Positions 41,429 to 51,800 of a stretch of 64,000 bases of DNA are shown one piece after another. The notes below the pieces were generated by a model. It saw nothing but the letters and a program-made list of their open reading frames with translations, was not told the origin of the DNA and made no database searches. This DNA is from Pseudobdellovibrionaceae bacterium (lineage in GTDB: Bacteria; Bdellovibrionota; Bdellovibrionia; Bdellovibrionales; UBA1609), in NCBI GenBank assembly GCA_020635075.1, contig JACKAM010000002.1, positions 868,001-932,000 on the forward strand, given 5' to 3'. The number at the start of each line of letters is the position of its first letter. Within the stretch, counting starts at the first letter, position 1. The translations under genes were made by a program, and so were the position numbers.

Positions 41429-41977
41429 ATGGCCGTTTCAGAAGTTGCGACCAGGTATGCGAAGGCTTTATTTGATCTAGCGGCAGAGAACAACAACGCC
41501 AAGCCAGCTCTTGAGCAAATGCGCGCGCTAAAGAACATTTTTGAGAAGGACCAGGAGTTGCTGGGCTTTCTTAAATCCCCACTGATCAAGACGGAAGAAA
41601 AGGAGAAGTCTCTGGCCCAAGCCTTAAAGGGGGCAGGTCTCTTGAATGAGGTTGAGTCCTTTCTTCTCCTTCTGGCCGGTAAAAACCGCTTACCTTTGTT
41701 TAGCGAGATACTTACCGCTTACCAAACCCTTACGGATGAGGCGAATGGAGTCACCCGCGGGGTGGTCCGGTCGGCAACAGTTTTGAGTCAGAACGACCGC
41801 AAGCGGATTGAAGAAACGGTATCTAAATATACCAATAAAAACGTGATTTTGACTTATAAAGAGGATGAGGAGTTGTTAGGTGGCCTGATTGCTGAGGTTG
41901 GCAGTTACACATTTGACGACACTCTGACGTCGCATTTGAAAAGATTAAATGAAGAACTTAAGAGGAGTGCTCACTAA
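41429..41977 (+). CDS. atpH: ATP synthase F1 subunit delta
   Basis: A 182-residue delta subunit that ties the b stalk to the top of F1. SEVATRYAKALFDLAAENN is the family N-terminus, and the C-terminal block ...YKEDEELLGGLIAEVGSYTFDDTL is diagnostic. It has no gap to atpF and 2 bp to atpA. Confidence 0.95.
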   Translation: MAVSEVATRYAKALFDLAAENNNAKPALEQMRALKNIFEKDQELLGFLKSPLIKTEEKEKSLAQALKGAGLLNEVESFLLLLAGKNRLPLFSEILTAYQTLTDEANGVTRGVVRSATVLSQNDRKRIEETVSKYTNKNVILTYKEDEELLGGLIAEVGSYTFDDTLTSHLKRLNEELKRSAH

Positions 41978-41979
41978 CG

Positions 41980-43503
41980 ATGGAAATCTCAATCAGAGCT
42001 GATGAAATTAGTCGGGTTCTTAAAGAACAAATTAAAAACTACAAGAAAGACGTCGAGGTCAGCGAGACCGGAAGCGTATTGGCTGTGGGTGACGGTGTGG
42101 CCCGTGTTTACGGACTCGACAATGCCATGGCGGGTGAGCTAGTGACCTTTCCAGGTGAAATCGCCGGAATGGTATTGAACCTGGAAAAAGACTCTGTCGG
42201 TGTGGTAATTTTTGGTGAAGACAGAGGAATTAAAGAAGGTGACACGGTCAAGCGCACCGGAAAAATCGTTCAGGTTCCCGTAGGTGAAGCCCTTCTCGGG
42301 CGGGTTGTGAACTCTCTTGGTCAGGCAATTGATGGCCGTGGACCAATTGAAAGCCCCCACTCCCGAGTCGTGGAATTGAAGGCCCCTGGAATCATTAAGC
42401 GTCACCCTGTACACGAGCCCTTGCAAACGGGCCTTAAGGCGATCGACTCCATGATCCCAATTGGACGTGGGCAGCGAGAGTTGATCATTGGTGACCGGCA
42501 AACTGGCAAAACGGCAATCGCGGTGGACACCATCATCAATCAAAAAGGAAAAGACGTTCAGTGTTTTTACGTGGCTATCGGACAAAAGCAGTCAACGGTG
42601 GCTCTGGTTGTGGAAAAGCTGAGACAAGCAGGCGCCATGGACTACACAACTGTCATTGCGGCGACCGCAAATGAACAGGCGCCATTGCAGTTTATCGCTC
42701 CATACACGGGATGTGCGATGGCTGAATATTTCCGCGATACAGGCCGCCACGCCCTGATTATTTACGATGATTTGACCAAGCAGGCACAGGCCTATCGTCA
42801 AATGTCACTGCTTCTTCGCCGCCCTCCTGGTCGTGAGGCCTTTCCTGGAGACGTTTTTTATCTACACTCTCGCCTGCTAGAGCGTGCGGCAAAGCTGAGT
42901 GAAGATGCAGGCAGTGGTTCATTGACGGCACTTCCGATTATTGAAACTCAGGCAGGCGATATTTCGGCCTACATTCCTACTAACGTAATTTCTATTACTG
43001 ATGGACAGATCTTTCTTGAGTCAGATTTGTTCTATAAAGGTATTCGTCCGGCAGTTTCGGTCGGTAAATCAGTGTCTCGTGTGGGTGGTGCGGCGCAAAT
43101 TAAGGCTATGAAGCAGGTTGCCGGTACACTTAAACTTGAGCTGGCCCAGTTCCGCGAGCTTGAGGCTTTCGCGGCCTTTGCATCAGATTTAGATAAAGCA
43201 ACCCAGGCCCAGCTGGCTCGTGGACGTCGGTTGGTTGAGATTCTTAAGCAGGGTCAGTATAGCCCCTACTCTGCGTCTGAGCAGGTTGTTCTGATTTATG
43301 CTGCAACAAATGGCTACATTGACGACGTTCCAGAGGCGGACGTTCCCCGTTTCGAATCTGAACTGATGGATTTTATCCAACAAAAGTACAAGAACGTCGT
43401 TCAGTTGTTGGACGAGCACAAAGCCATCAAGGACGAAGTTAAGAGTGCGATGGTTGAGGCTCTGGAAGAGTTTAAAGCCGTTTTTAAAGCAGCGGTTAAA
43501 TAA
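41980..43503 (+). CDS. atpA: ATP synthase F1 subunit alpha
   Basis: A 507-residue non-catalytic nucleotide-binding subunit. The P-loop is GDRQTGKTAIAVDT. ALIIYDDLTKQAQAYRQMSLLLRRPPGREAFPGD and the Arg finger region SVGKSVSRVGGAAQ are conserved. The N-terminal amphipathic helix EISRVLKEQIKNY binds delta. Length and order are standard. Confidence 0.98.
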   Translation: MEISIRADEISRVLKEQIKNYKKDVEVSETGSVLAVGDGVARVYGLDNAMAGELVTFPGEIAGMVLNLEKDSVGVVIFGEDRGIKEGDTVKRTGKIVQVPVGEALLGRVVNSLGQAIDGRGPIESPHSRVVELKAPGIIKRHPVHEPLQTGLKAIDSMIPIGRGQRELIIGDRQTGKTAIAVDTIINQKGKDVQCFYVAIGQKQSTVALVVEKLRQAGAMDYTTVIAATANEQAPLQFIAPYTGCAMAEYFRDTGRHALIIYDDLTKQAQAYRQMSLLLRRPPGREAFPGDVFYLHSRLLERAAKLSEDAGSGSLTALPIIETQAGDISAYIPTNVISITDGQIFLESDLFYKGIRPAVSVGKSVSRVGGAAQIKAMKQVAGTLKLELAQFRELEAFAAFASDLDKATQAQLARGRRLVEILKQGQYSPYSASEQVVLIYAATNGYIDDVPEADVPRFESELMDFIQQKYKNVVQLLDEHKAIKDEVKSAMVEALEEFKAVFKAAVK

Positions 43504-43518
43504 TAAGGTTTATAAAGC

Positions 43519-44400
43519 ATGCCGAGCTTAAAGGACATACGAGTAAGAATTGCGAGTGTTAAAAACACTCAGCAAATTACCCGGGCCATGAAGATGGTTT
43601 CGGCGGCCAAATTGCGTCGGGCGCAGAACAATATTGTGAATCTGCGGCCCTATGCAAATAAGGTCCTTTCGGTGATTGCGGACATTGCGGCCACGCACCG
43701 GGTTTCTCACCCACTGCTGAGCCCCAGTCCTCACCCGAAAAAGATCCTGTTGGTTGTGGTCACCAGTGACCGGGGATTGTGCGGTGGATTTAATGCCAAC
43801 GTGAATAAGTTTGCCGAGCGCTTTTACAAGGAGAACAAAGATCAGTATGAAGTACTGGACTTTTTGTTTGTCGGACGTAAAGCGGGCGATTACTTCAGGC
43901 GGCGTCATATCACCGGAATCGACACTATTACAAATCTTGCCAGAGACATTTCCTACGTGTTAGCTGCGTCAGTTGCCGAGCGATTGATGAAGAGCTACAG
44001 CGAGGGCGGCTACGACGAAATTCGCCTGGTCTACAATGAGTTTAAGTCGGCGATTGCACAAAATCTTGTCTGTGAAACCCTGTTACCGATTGATTTGAGC
44101 CAGGGAACTCTTCATGAGCAAACGGATTCCAAGTTTTCCAAGGACTTGATCTTCGAACCTGCGCCTGAAGAGATCATCGACGAGCTTCTGCACAAGCATT
44201 TTGCTGTGCATGTGTATCGTTGTATGTCTGAGAGTGTGGCTGCTGAACATGCCGCTCGAATGACGGCGATGGAAAACGCCACAAATAATGCAAAAGAAAT
44301 GATCGATAGTCTTACACTCACCTATAACAAACTCCGCCAGGCCTCGATTACGAAAGAGTTGATTGAGATCTGCAGTGGAGCTGAAGCGTTGAAGGGATAA
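43519..44400 (+). CDS. atpG: ATP synthase F1 subunit gamma
   Basis: A 293-residue central rotor shaft. It begins PSLKDIRVRIASVKNTQQIT with AMKMVSAAKLRRAQ, and ends ATNNAKEMIDSLTLTYNKLRQASITKELIEI, both conserved coiled-coil ends. TSDRGLCGGFN is the family motif. It lies 15 bp after atpA and 12 bp before atpD. Confidence 0.97.
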   Translation: MPSLKDIRVRIASVKNTQQITRAMKMVSAAKLRRAQNNIVNLRPYANKVLSVIADIAATHRVSHPLLSPSPHPKKILLVVVTSDRGLCGGFNANVNKFAERFYKENKDQYEVLDFLFVGRKAGDYFRRRHITGIDTITNLARDISYVLAASVAERLMKSYSEGGYDEIRLVYNEFKSAIAQNLVCETLLPIDLSQGTLHEQTDSKFSKDLIFEPAPEEIIDELLHKHFAVHVYRCMSESVAAEHAARMTAMENATNNAKEMIDSLTLTYNKLRQASITKELIEICSGAEALKG

Positions 44401-44412
44401 AGGGAGCGAAGA

Positions 44413-45813
44413 ATGGAAAATGGAAAGATTGTTCAAGTAATGGGTCCAGTTGTGGACGTGGAATTTCCCGGAGGAGAACTCCCCCCGATTTATACAGCCT
44501 TGAAGGTTACAAATAAATCTATCGATGACCGCGACTGGAACCTGGTTTTGGAAGTTGCCCAGCACCTTGGCGACCGAGTGGTAAGAACGATTGCAATGGA
44601 CTCTTCGGAGGGTTTGGTTCGGGGTACGGCAGTTCAAAATACGGGCGACACCATTACCACCCCGGTTGGCCCTGAAGTTTTGGGCCGAATTCTTAATGTG
44701 GTTGGTGAGCCCATCGATGAGAAGGGTGAAGTCAAGGCAAAGGAGCGCTGGCCGATTCATCGTCCGTCTCCAAAGTTTGAGGATCAGGCAACAGCTCAAG
44801 AAATGCTCATGACTGGAATTAAGGTTATTGACCTTCTCGCCCCCTACGCAAAGGGTGGTAAGATTGGTCTTTTCGGTGGTGCCGGTGTGGGTAAGACGGT
44901 TCTTATTCAGGAGCTGATCCGCAACATCGCCACGGAGCACGGCGGTTACTCTGTTTTTGCCGGTGTGGGCGAGCGGACTCGTGAAGGAAACGATTTGTAT
45001 CGTGAGATGACGGAGTCAGGAGTTATTAACAAAACCGCTCTAGTGTTTGGACAAATGAATGAGCCTCCTGGAGCCCGTGCCCGCGTGGCCCTGACCGGCC
45101 TGACGCAGGCGGAGTACTTCCGTGATACCGAAGGACAAGACGTTCTACTGTTTATTGACAACATCTTCCGTTTTACCCAGGCAGGTGCTGAGGTATCAGC
45201 TCTCTTGGGTCGTATTCCTTCGGCGGTGGGTTACCAGCCGACTTTGGGTACAGAGATGGGAGCCATGCAGGAGCGGATTACTTCTACTAAGAAGGGTTCT
45301 ATTACATCTGTGCAGGCAGTCTACGTTCCTGCGGATGACTACACGGATCCGGCACCAGCGACGACATTTACTCACTTGGATGCGACAACAAATTTGGATC
45401 GTGATATTGCGGCCCTTGGTATTTATCCAGCGGTTCACCCACTGACCTCAACGTCGCGAATTTTAACTGCGGACGTTGTTGGTGAGGAGCATTACCGTAC
45501 GGCCCGAGACGTACAGGCCCTGTTGCAGCGCTATCGCGAACTGCAAGACATTATCGCGATTTTGGGTATGGATGAGTTGTCTGAGGATGACAAATTGGTT
45601 GTGGCTCGTGCCCGTAAGGTTCAACGCTTCTTGTCTCAGCCCTTCTTCGTTGCAGAGCAGTTTACAGGTATGCAAGGTAAGTACGTGGATATCAAAGAAA
45701 CAGTTCGTGGATTCCGTGAGATCCTTGATGGAAAACATGACTCGGTACCTGAGCAGGCGTTCTATCTTGTGGGTACGATTGAAGATGCGCTCGAAAAGGC
45801 GAAGCGCCTGTAA
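44413..45813 (+). CDS. atpD: ATP synthase F1 subunit beta
   Basis: A 466-residue catalytic subunit. The P-loop is GGAGVGKTVLIQEL. The catalytic Glu is in VGERTREGND, Walker B is DVLLFIDNIFR and the DELSEED-like loop reads DELSEDD. A long antisense frame (44083-44940) overlaps this region but is a shadow. A 37-bp gap precedes atpC. Confidence 0.98.
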   Translation: MENGKIVQVMGPVVDVEFPGGELPPIYTALKVTNKSIDDRDWNLVLEVAQHLGDRVVRTIAMDSSEGLVRGTAVQNTGDTITTPVGPEVLGRILNVVGEPIDEKGEVKAKERWPIHRPSPKFEDQATAQEMLMTGIKVIDLLAPYAKGGKIGLFGGAGVGKTVLIQELIRNIATEHGGYSVFAGVGERTREGNDLYREMTESGVINKTALVFGQMNEPPGARARVALTGLTQAEYFRDTEGQDVLLFIDNIFRFTQAGAEVSALLGRIPSAVGYQPTLGTEMGAMQERITSTKKGSITSVQAVYVPADDYTDPAPATTFTHLDATTNLDRDIAALGIYPAVHPLTSTSRILTADVVGEEHYRTARDVQALLQRYRELQDIIAILGMDELSEDDKLVVARARKVQRFLSQPFFVAEQFTGMQGKYVDIKETVRGFREILDGKHDSVPEQAFYLVGTIEDALEKAKRL

Positions 45814-45850
45814 TGATCTGGCAGTCTAGTGAGGCTGTGAGGAGCTGAAT

Positions 45851-46258
45851 ATGTTTAAGTTAACTCTGGTAACTCCGGAGAAAAAGATACTTACTGATGT
45901 CGAGGTCGACGAAGTCGTGGTCCCGGCCTTCAAGGGCGAGATCAACATTCTTCCCGGCCACGCTCCCCTGATGTCGACTTTGGGAGTGGGAGTTTTGCGC
46001 TATAAGCTAAAGGGAGGCAGTGGGTTTTCCTCAGCCGCAATTAGTTGGGGGTATTGTGAAGTGAACCCTCAGGGCGTCAGCATTCTTGCTGAAACTGCGG
46101 AAACTACAGAAGAGCTGGATCGCGAGAGAATTGAAGCTGCTCGGAAAAAGGCCGATGAAATGTTGCTATCCGGAAAGCTGGATGCGGAAGAGATCGTTAA
46201 GTACCAGCGCAAGATTCGTCGGGCAGAGACTCGTCTGGCGCTCCTAGATAAAAAGTAG
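45851..46258 (+). CDS. atpC: ATP synthase F1 subunit epsilon
   Basis: A 135-residue subunit with an N-terminal beta-sandwich (VVVPAFKGEINILPGHAPLMSTL) and two C-terminal helices that regulate ATPase activity. GEINILPGHAPL is diagnostic. It is last in the operon and is followed by a terminator about 25 bp later. Confidence 0.95.
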   Translation: MFKLTLVTPEKKILTDVEVDEVVVPAFKGEINILPGHAPLMSTLGVGVLRYKLKGGSGFSSAAISWGYCEVNPQGVSILAETAETTEELDRERIEAARKKADEMLLSGKLDAEEIVKYQRKIRRAETRLALLDKK

Positions 46259-46283
46259 ATTGAATCACAGGTTTCACTCTGAC

Positions 46284-46319
46284 AAAGGGCTGCTGATCTG
46301 CGGCCCTTTTTAGTTTTGC
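46284..46319 (+). terminator. Rho-independent terminator after atpC
   Basis: AAAGGGC (46284-46290) pairs with GCCCTTT (46303-46309), followed by TTAGTTTT. It lies between the convergent atpC and nagZ stops and overlaps the nagZ stop. On the minus strand there is no long T run. Confidence 0.8.
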
Positions 46320-48073
46320 AGTCGTAGTTTACGCTTTCTTAAAACGCGCAGCCGGGCTTCATTTGCCTCAGAGGTTGGTTCGCGAAGCTGATCAAGACTG
46401 GGCTCTTTTTTGAGGTACTCCGCAATCCATGCACCAGAACGGAAATTTCTGGAGTTTAGATTCACCACCGCCAAAAACTGATTGGTGTTAAAAATTGCTC
46501 CCGGGTTGGTCGTGTTAACAACCAGCATCCTGGCCTTGGATGTCTCGTCAAGGTTGTTCAGAATGCGGACTGTCCCCGTACCAGTTGCGTAGTAAATGGC
46601 AATTGCGTCGGGTCGAATGGCGAGGGCTTTGGAAATCTTGGGATCGTACTTTGGAGAGAGGCCGCGAAACTTAGCCCCCTGTCCCCAGGCATCCCTAAAG
46701 GTGTAAAAAAATCTTGGATCGGCGGTAAACACCAGGGCATCGGTGAGATCGCGGCCAGCTCCCTCGAGGTAAGAGTATCCACGCATGGATTTGTCCAAGT
46801 TAGCTTGGCTCACTCGGTTGGTAATATCTTTGAGTTCACCAACAAGCTGGGTAAATTGGGTGAGAAACTCGCTACGAGGTACCTCAGCCTTTTCTTTGGG
46901 ATTTAGTGAGAGTTTGACCCTCAATATCCGTCTCACACTTTCATCAACACGAGCCAATGTGATACGCCCACTTTCCACAGCGTCCCTGACCGCAATTAAG
47001 GCCTCTCGTTGTTTGCGCGGAGTCCAGGCCACCATCACCTGGTCGCATCCAGCAATAATGGATCGCACGGCACGCTCCCCAACTCCGCCGATAGTACCGG
47101 CGGCACTCATTTCGATGTCATCCGTGATAACCAGGCCTGGATAATTAGCCCTTTTTCGTAACACATCTTCGATCAGCATTTTGGAAAAGGTGGCTGGGAC
47201 CCCAGAAGGATCAATATTTGGGAACGCAATGTGGGCGACCATGATTGCACTTGGGTACTGAAACTTTGCAAACCAATCAAAGGGAATCAACGCAGACTTT
47301 TCAAGCTGTTCGAGGGTGTCGAGCTTCTTTGGAAGGGCTAGGTGGCTATCGGTAATAACGCCGCCGTGCCCTGGGTAGTGTTTAGAGGTGGGAATGACTC
47401 CAGAGTCCGCCAATCCTGTCGAATAAGCCTCGCCATAGAGCTTCACCTTCTGCGGATTCTGCCCAAATGATCTATTACCGATGAAGGAGTTTTGGTAAGG
47501 ATCAGATAGGTCCATCACCGGCGCCAGATTCATATTAAAACCTAATAGAGAGACGATCTTTCCAGTAATAGCTCCAGCATCGCGCACTAGTTTGGTGTCT
47601 TCGGTCATACCTAGGGCAAGGGCACTGGGAGGTGCAGGGTTCGTCTTAATGCGGGTTACAGTGCCTCCCTCCTGGTCCACCATTAGCAGCATGGGAAGGC
47701 CGATCTCTTTTAGCGAGAGCTCCTGGATTTGCTTATTGAGAGTGAAAATTTGCTGAGGAGTTCTAATATTGCGACGAAAAACAATAAACGATCCAGGCTT
47801 AAATTTGTGAATTAAACCTCTGATATGGCCGTCAATTTGTTGGCCACGGAAGCCTAAGACGAACATCTGACCGACTTTTTCTTCCAAGGTCATGCGGGCG
47901 AGCTTCTCTTCAATCTTGCCTTTGTCCACCTCATTGAGGGGTAGAGCCTGACCGTAAGCCGAGAAACCTGAGATCAAGGTCACCACGACCAAGGACGGGA
48001 TTATGAACCGATACAGCCAACCACCCAAAACACAAAGGAGATTCCAAAATTTCTTGGGTATAATATTGGCCAT
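46310..48073 (-). CDS. nagZ: secreted or membrane-anchored beta-N-acetylhexosaminidase, GH3 (NagZ-like)
   Basis: A 587-residue protein. An N-terminal hydrophobic segment (RFIIPSLVVVTLISGFSAYG, ~23-42) acts as a signal or anchor. The GH3 barrel (~60-390) has KHYPGHGGVITDSH with the general acid His/Asp loop, and the nucleophile Asp in VITDDIEMSA. A second domain of ~190 residues follows, as in Bacillus NagZ; short cytoplasmic enterobacterial NagZ lacks it. It likely cleaves GlcNAc-MurNAc fragments of peptidoglycan outside the cytoplasm. ATG 48073 overlaps the divergent ATG; upstream in-frame starts exist to 48181. Confidence 0.88.
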   Translation of the reverse strand: MANIIPKKFWNLLCVLGGWLYRFIIPSLVVVTLISGFSAYGQALPLNEVDKGKIEEKLARMTLEEKVGQMFVLGFRGQQIDGHIRGLIHKFKPGSFIVFRRNIRTPQQIFTLNKQIQELSLKEIGLPMLLMVDQEGGTVTRIKTNPAPPSALALGMTEDTKLVRDAGAITGKIVSLLGFNMNLAPVMDLSDPYQNSFIGNRSFGQNPQKVKLYGEAYSTGLADSGVIPTSKHYPGHGGVITDSHLALPKKLDTLEQLEKSALIPFDWFAKFQYPSAIMVAHIAFPNIDPSGVPATFSKMLIEDVLRKRANYPGLVITDDIEMSAAGTIGGVGERAVRSIIAGCDQVMVAWTPRKQREALIAVRDAVESGRITLARVDESVRRILRVKLSLNPKEKAEVPRSEFLTQFTQLVGELKDITNRVSQANLDKSMRGYSYLEGAGRDLTDALVFTADPRFFYTFRDAWGQGAKFRGLSPKYDPKISKALAIRPDAIAIYYATGTGTVRILNNLDETSKARMLVVNTTNPGAIFNTNQFLAVVNLNSRNFRSGAWIAEYLKKEPSLDQLREPTSEANEARLRVLRKRKLRLQN

Positions 48074-48887
48074 GATCAACAGATTCCAGTTAGTTAAACG
48101 CATTCCTCTCGCTTTGTTGATCGGCATATTATTGATAGGTATTGATAGTTTGGCCGAAACACCGGACCTCCGTCTTGCCAATCAGGAAAGGCTACCGGCC
48201 AGTGAAAACGATCCTAATGACGGCCTTGTTGTGGTCGAACCAACAAACGTGGTGCCCATCAGCCGTAGCGGGGAGTTCAAGCTATTACCCTACAAGGACA
48301 GGCGCCGGAAGTGGGGCAAAACCTTCAGCATTTCCTACAGCATGTTCGCTCCGGTCTACTATGAACCAAATTTTTATGCGGTTAACTTCGAGGAGATCTA
48401 CACCTCTGATGACATTCCATTGATTGAACTCAACTTCAGCTGGAAGAGGAATTATGGATTTGGTTCACTCGGCATTGAGTTCGGCCTAGGAATCTACGAA
48501 AATGAATCCGACGTCGTTGAACTTCCTTCGCGTCTGAAGATCTACCCGATTAGACTCGGGGCGGTGTTCGCCATGGACAACCTCTTTGAGGAACCACTGT
48601 TTGTTCCATATATTTCGGGAGGAGCCTACACAGTTCACTATGCCGAAGAGGTGGCTTCAAGTTCAGTTAATGGATTTACCCAGGCCTCATTTTACGTGGC
48701 CGGAGGCTTGATGATGCAACTCAACTGGATCGACAAGCAGGCTGCGCTGGAATCCTATGTTGATTCGGGAATTGAAAACACCTACCTTTTTATAGAAGGG
48801 CGCAAATTTTTTGCCTCGTCGGCGACGAAAGACCCTGACTTTGAGACAGACTTACACGGGACGGCCGGGTTTCGGGTTGAGTTCTAG
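48072..48887 (+). CDS. outer-membrane beta-barrel-like protein
   Basis: A 271-residue protein with a clear signal peptide (FQLVKRIPLALLIGILLIGIDSLAE). The mature part is rich in alternating polar/aromatic strands (YGFGSLGIEFGLGIYE, FVPYISGGAYTVHYAEE, SFYVAGGLMMQLNW) and ends GFRVEF, a terminal Phe as expected for BAM-inserted barrels. The function is unknown. ATG 48072 is chosen; an open frame runs upstream to 48003. TATAAT at 48059-48064 sits 8 bp before the ATG, so the mRNA may be leaderless. The start shares CATG with nagZ and the stop shares CTAG with mfd. Confidence 0.8.
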   Translation: MINRFQLVKRIPLALLIGILLIGIDSLAETPDLRLANQERLPASENDPNDGLVVVEPTNVVPISRSGEFKLLPYKDRRRKWGKTFSISYSMFAPVYYEPNFYAVNFEEIYTSDDIPLIELNFSWKRNYGFGSLGIEFGLGIYENESDVVELPSRLKIYPIRLGAVFAMDNLFEEPLFVPYISGGAYTVHYAEEVASSSVNGFTQASFYVAGGLMMQLNWIDKQAALESYVDSGIENTYLFIEGRKFFASSATKDPDFETDLHGTAGFRVEF

Positions 48888-51800
48888 TGTTTTGTTGGCA
48901 ATAAGCGCTTAAGTAAAACCAGTTCCTCGTAAACGTTGGGCCAAGTGATATCATTCATGCGTACGATCAGACGGCTGTCAGGCGTAAGAGCAAACTTTTT
49001 ATTTTCCCGGGAGGTCAATTCGATCACCTTATCAACCGGAAGGTTGGTTTGATCCGTAAAGGCCAAAGAGATTCGCTTGGCTCCTGCATTTAAATCTTTT
49101 ACCCCCAAATCACAACAAAGCCGTCGGATCAGCATGATCCCGAGTAGGTTTAAGACCTCATCGGGAGGTTTACCAAATTGGTCTCGGAGCTCCTCTTCAA
49201 TTCTCTCCAAATCCTCTGGAGAGCGAATTTCGGTCATGGATTTGTAATAGAAAAGACGTACACGGATATCAGATATGTAGCGGTCGGGGATAAAGGCGGG
49301 AATTCTAATGTTGATCTCGGGCTCCAAGTCTTCCATTTGCTTGGGATCACCTTTGGCATTGCGAACCGCCTCATCAAGTAGCTCCATGTAGAGCTCGTAA
49401 CCGATGGCATTGATATGCCCGGACTGGTCTTGTCCAAGCAAATCCCCTGCTCCACGCAATTCTAGGTCGTAGTGGGCGATGCGAATCCCGCTGCCAAGAG
49501 CCGTGTTTTCCTGGAGAACCCGCAGGCGCTCCTGGGCGTCGGGATCAATCCGCCGATTTGGTGGAATCAACAAATAGCAGTAGGCGCGCTCCTTACTGCG
49601 CCCTACCCGTCCCCGCAATTGGTATAGCTGACTCAGGCCAAAGTGGTCAGCCCGGTCGACAAACATAGTGTTTGCCCTGGGAATGTCCATTCCAGATTCA
49701 ATGATGGTTGTACAGATTAGAACATCAAGCTCGTGGTTAAAAAACTGAATCATGGTCTTCTCTAGCTGGTCTTCTTCCATTTGACCATGAGCCACGGCCA
49801 TGCGCACATCGGGTAGGAGAACTCTCAATTCATCAGCTAATGCATATATACTCTGCACGCGGTTGTGGATGAAAAAAACCTGGCCACCACGACCAATCTC
49901 AGCCATCACCGCTTTGCGAATAGTCTCCTTATCAAACTTGCAGACGAAGGTTCGCGTTGGTAGACGATCGAGCGGAGGAGTATTAAGAAGGCTTAGGTCC
50001 CTAATCCCTACAAGACTCATGTGCAAGGTTCGGGGAATGGGCGTGGCCGAGAGGGCCAAGGTATCCACACTGGCCTTCATTTTGCGCAGGGTCTCTTTGT
50101 GTTTGACGCCGAACTTTTGTTCTTCATCGACAATCAACAATCCGAGGTTTTTGAATTTTATGTCTTTACTCAATAGCCTGTGGGTGCCGATGACAATATC
50201 GACCTTTCCCTCTTCCATCTCCCTGAGTGTTTGTTTGATCTCCTTTGCTGGAACAAAGCGATTCAACGACTTAACTGTCACCGGCCACTGAGCAAATCGT
50301 TTGCGGAAGGTCCGCGTGTGTTGAAAGGTCAGAACCGTGGTGGGAGCGATGACAGCCACTTGTCTCCCATCTTCGACAGCCTTAAAGGCTGCTCGCATGG
50401 CGACCTCCGTCTTGCCAAACCCGACATCACCACAAAGCAATCGGTCCATGGGTTGAGGGCCGGTCATGTCGGACAGGACATCGCCGATCACCTTGTTTTG
50501 ATCTTCAGTTTCCTCATAGGGAAAGGCATTTTCAAAGCTAAAAAAATTCTCATCGGCCTCAGAAAAAGGCGGGCGTTCTACCTGAGCTCGTTTTGCGTAG
50601 AGCTGCAGCAGGTCCAAGGCCATATCACGGAGATGTTTTCGAACCTTGGTTTTGGTCTTTTCCCAACCCGTGCCACCGAGTTTGTCCATTAATTTCGGCG
50701 AGGCCGGCCCCGAGTATTTCTGAATTTGACCTATGCGATAAACGGGCAAGTACAGGCTGTCGTTATCTTTATAACGAAGATGGATCATTTCCGTCGGCAC
50801 ACCCTGGATGTCCATGATCTTGAGGCCCTCGTAAATGCCGACGCCATGGAGCTTGTGAACGACGAAGTCCCCGGCCTTCAAATCGCCAAAGGTAACGGCA
50901 TTAGCTCGCTGAGCGAGAGTGCCCTTTGTCTGATAGTCCCGGCGAGCTTTCTTGTGGCCCCAAAAATCCGAATCTCTAAGAAAAACGATTTTGTCTGGGT
51001 TAGATTTAACGGTTTCAGGCCAAGGCCCAACAAACAGATGCACAAGATTTGGATTTCTCGACTGGGCATCCTGACAGGTGGTCCAAGGCAAATGAATCAA
51101 CTCAAAAACCTCTGTATCTAACTCGCACTTCTCCAGTAACAAGTTGATCCGACTGGCACTGCTTTGCGAGTGAGTACAAATAAAAACAGCAAAGCCATCC
51201 TCTTTAAGCTGGGTGATCTTTTCCCTGATGTAGGGGATTTGCTCGGCCGGCTTATTGAGCAGTGCAACGGCCTGCTTGCGGAACTCAGCCATGTCGGGTG
51301 CGGGGTATTCAATGATGTTGGCAAAATCTTCCTCTTCAGAGCTCCATTCTTCAGCAAGGTGTATTTTAGAAAAATCAATACGGCGAGTACCCCCGGGCCA
51401 GGGCGCTTGCTCCAGGCTGTCGTACAAATCTTCAACTGAAGGGCGGATAACAGCGGATGGAGAGCCTAAGTAGTCGGCCTTCATGGACTCGCGGGTTAAA
51501 TCGTGATGGCGAGCAACTTCGAGGGGGTCGACAGTTGTCACGGACAAATCACAGCAGAAATGGTCTAAAGGAGATACTGCCTGAGGATAAAAACAGCGCA
51601 AAAGAAACTCCACTCCGGGGAAAAACTGACGCTGGGTGAGAGAGTGAAGGACCATTTCGATTTCGCTACTGTCAATCTCTCGGTCCCGAATGGTCGCCCG
51701 GTACCTAGCAATGACATCCTGGAGATGGTCTTCGTCGTAAACGATTTCCCGAGGGGGCAATAATACCATCTCACTAAGATCGCCGTCCTCGCTGCGTTGG

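Noticed and set aside
44083..44940. 285-codon minus-strand frame across atpG and atpD
   Set aside because: It is antisense to two certain genes; its composition is rich in His/Arg/Asn as expected of a shadow frame.
48003..48071. Upstream extension of the barrel-like protein
   Set aside because: It would place 23 polar residues before a clear signal peptide and overlap nagZ further; ATG 48072 is the better start.
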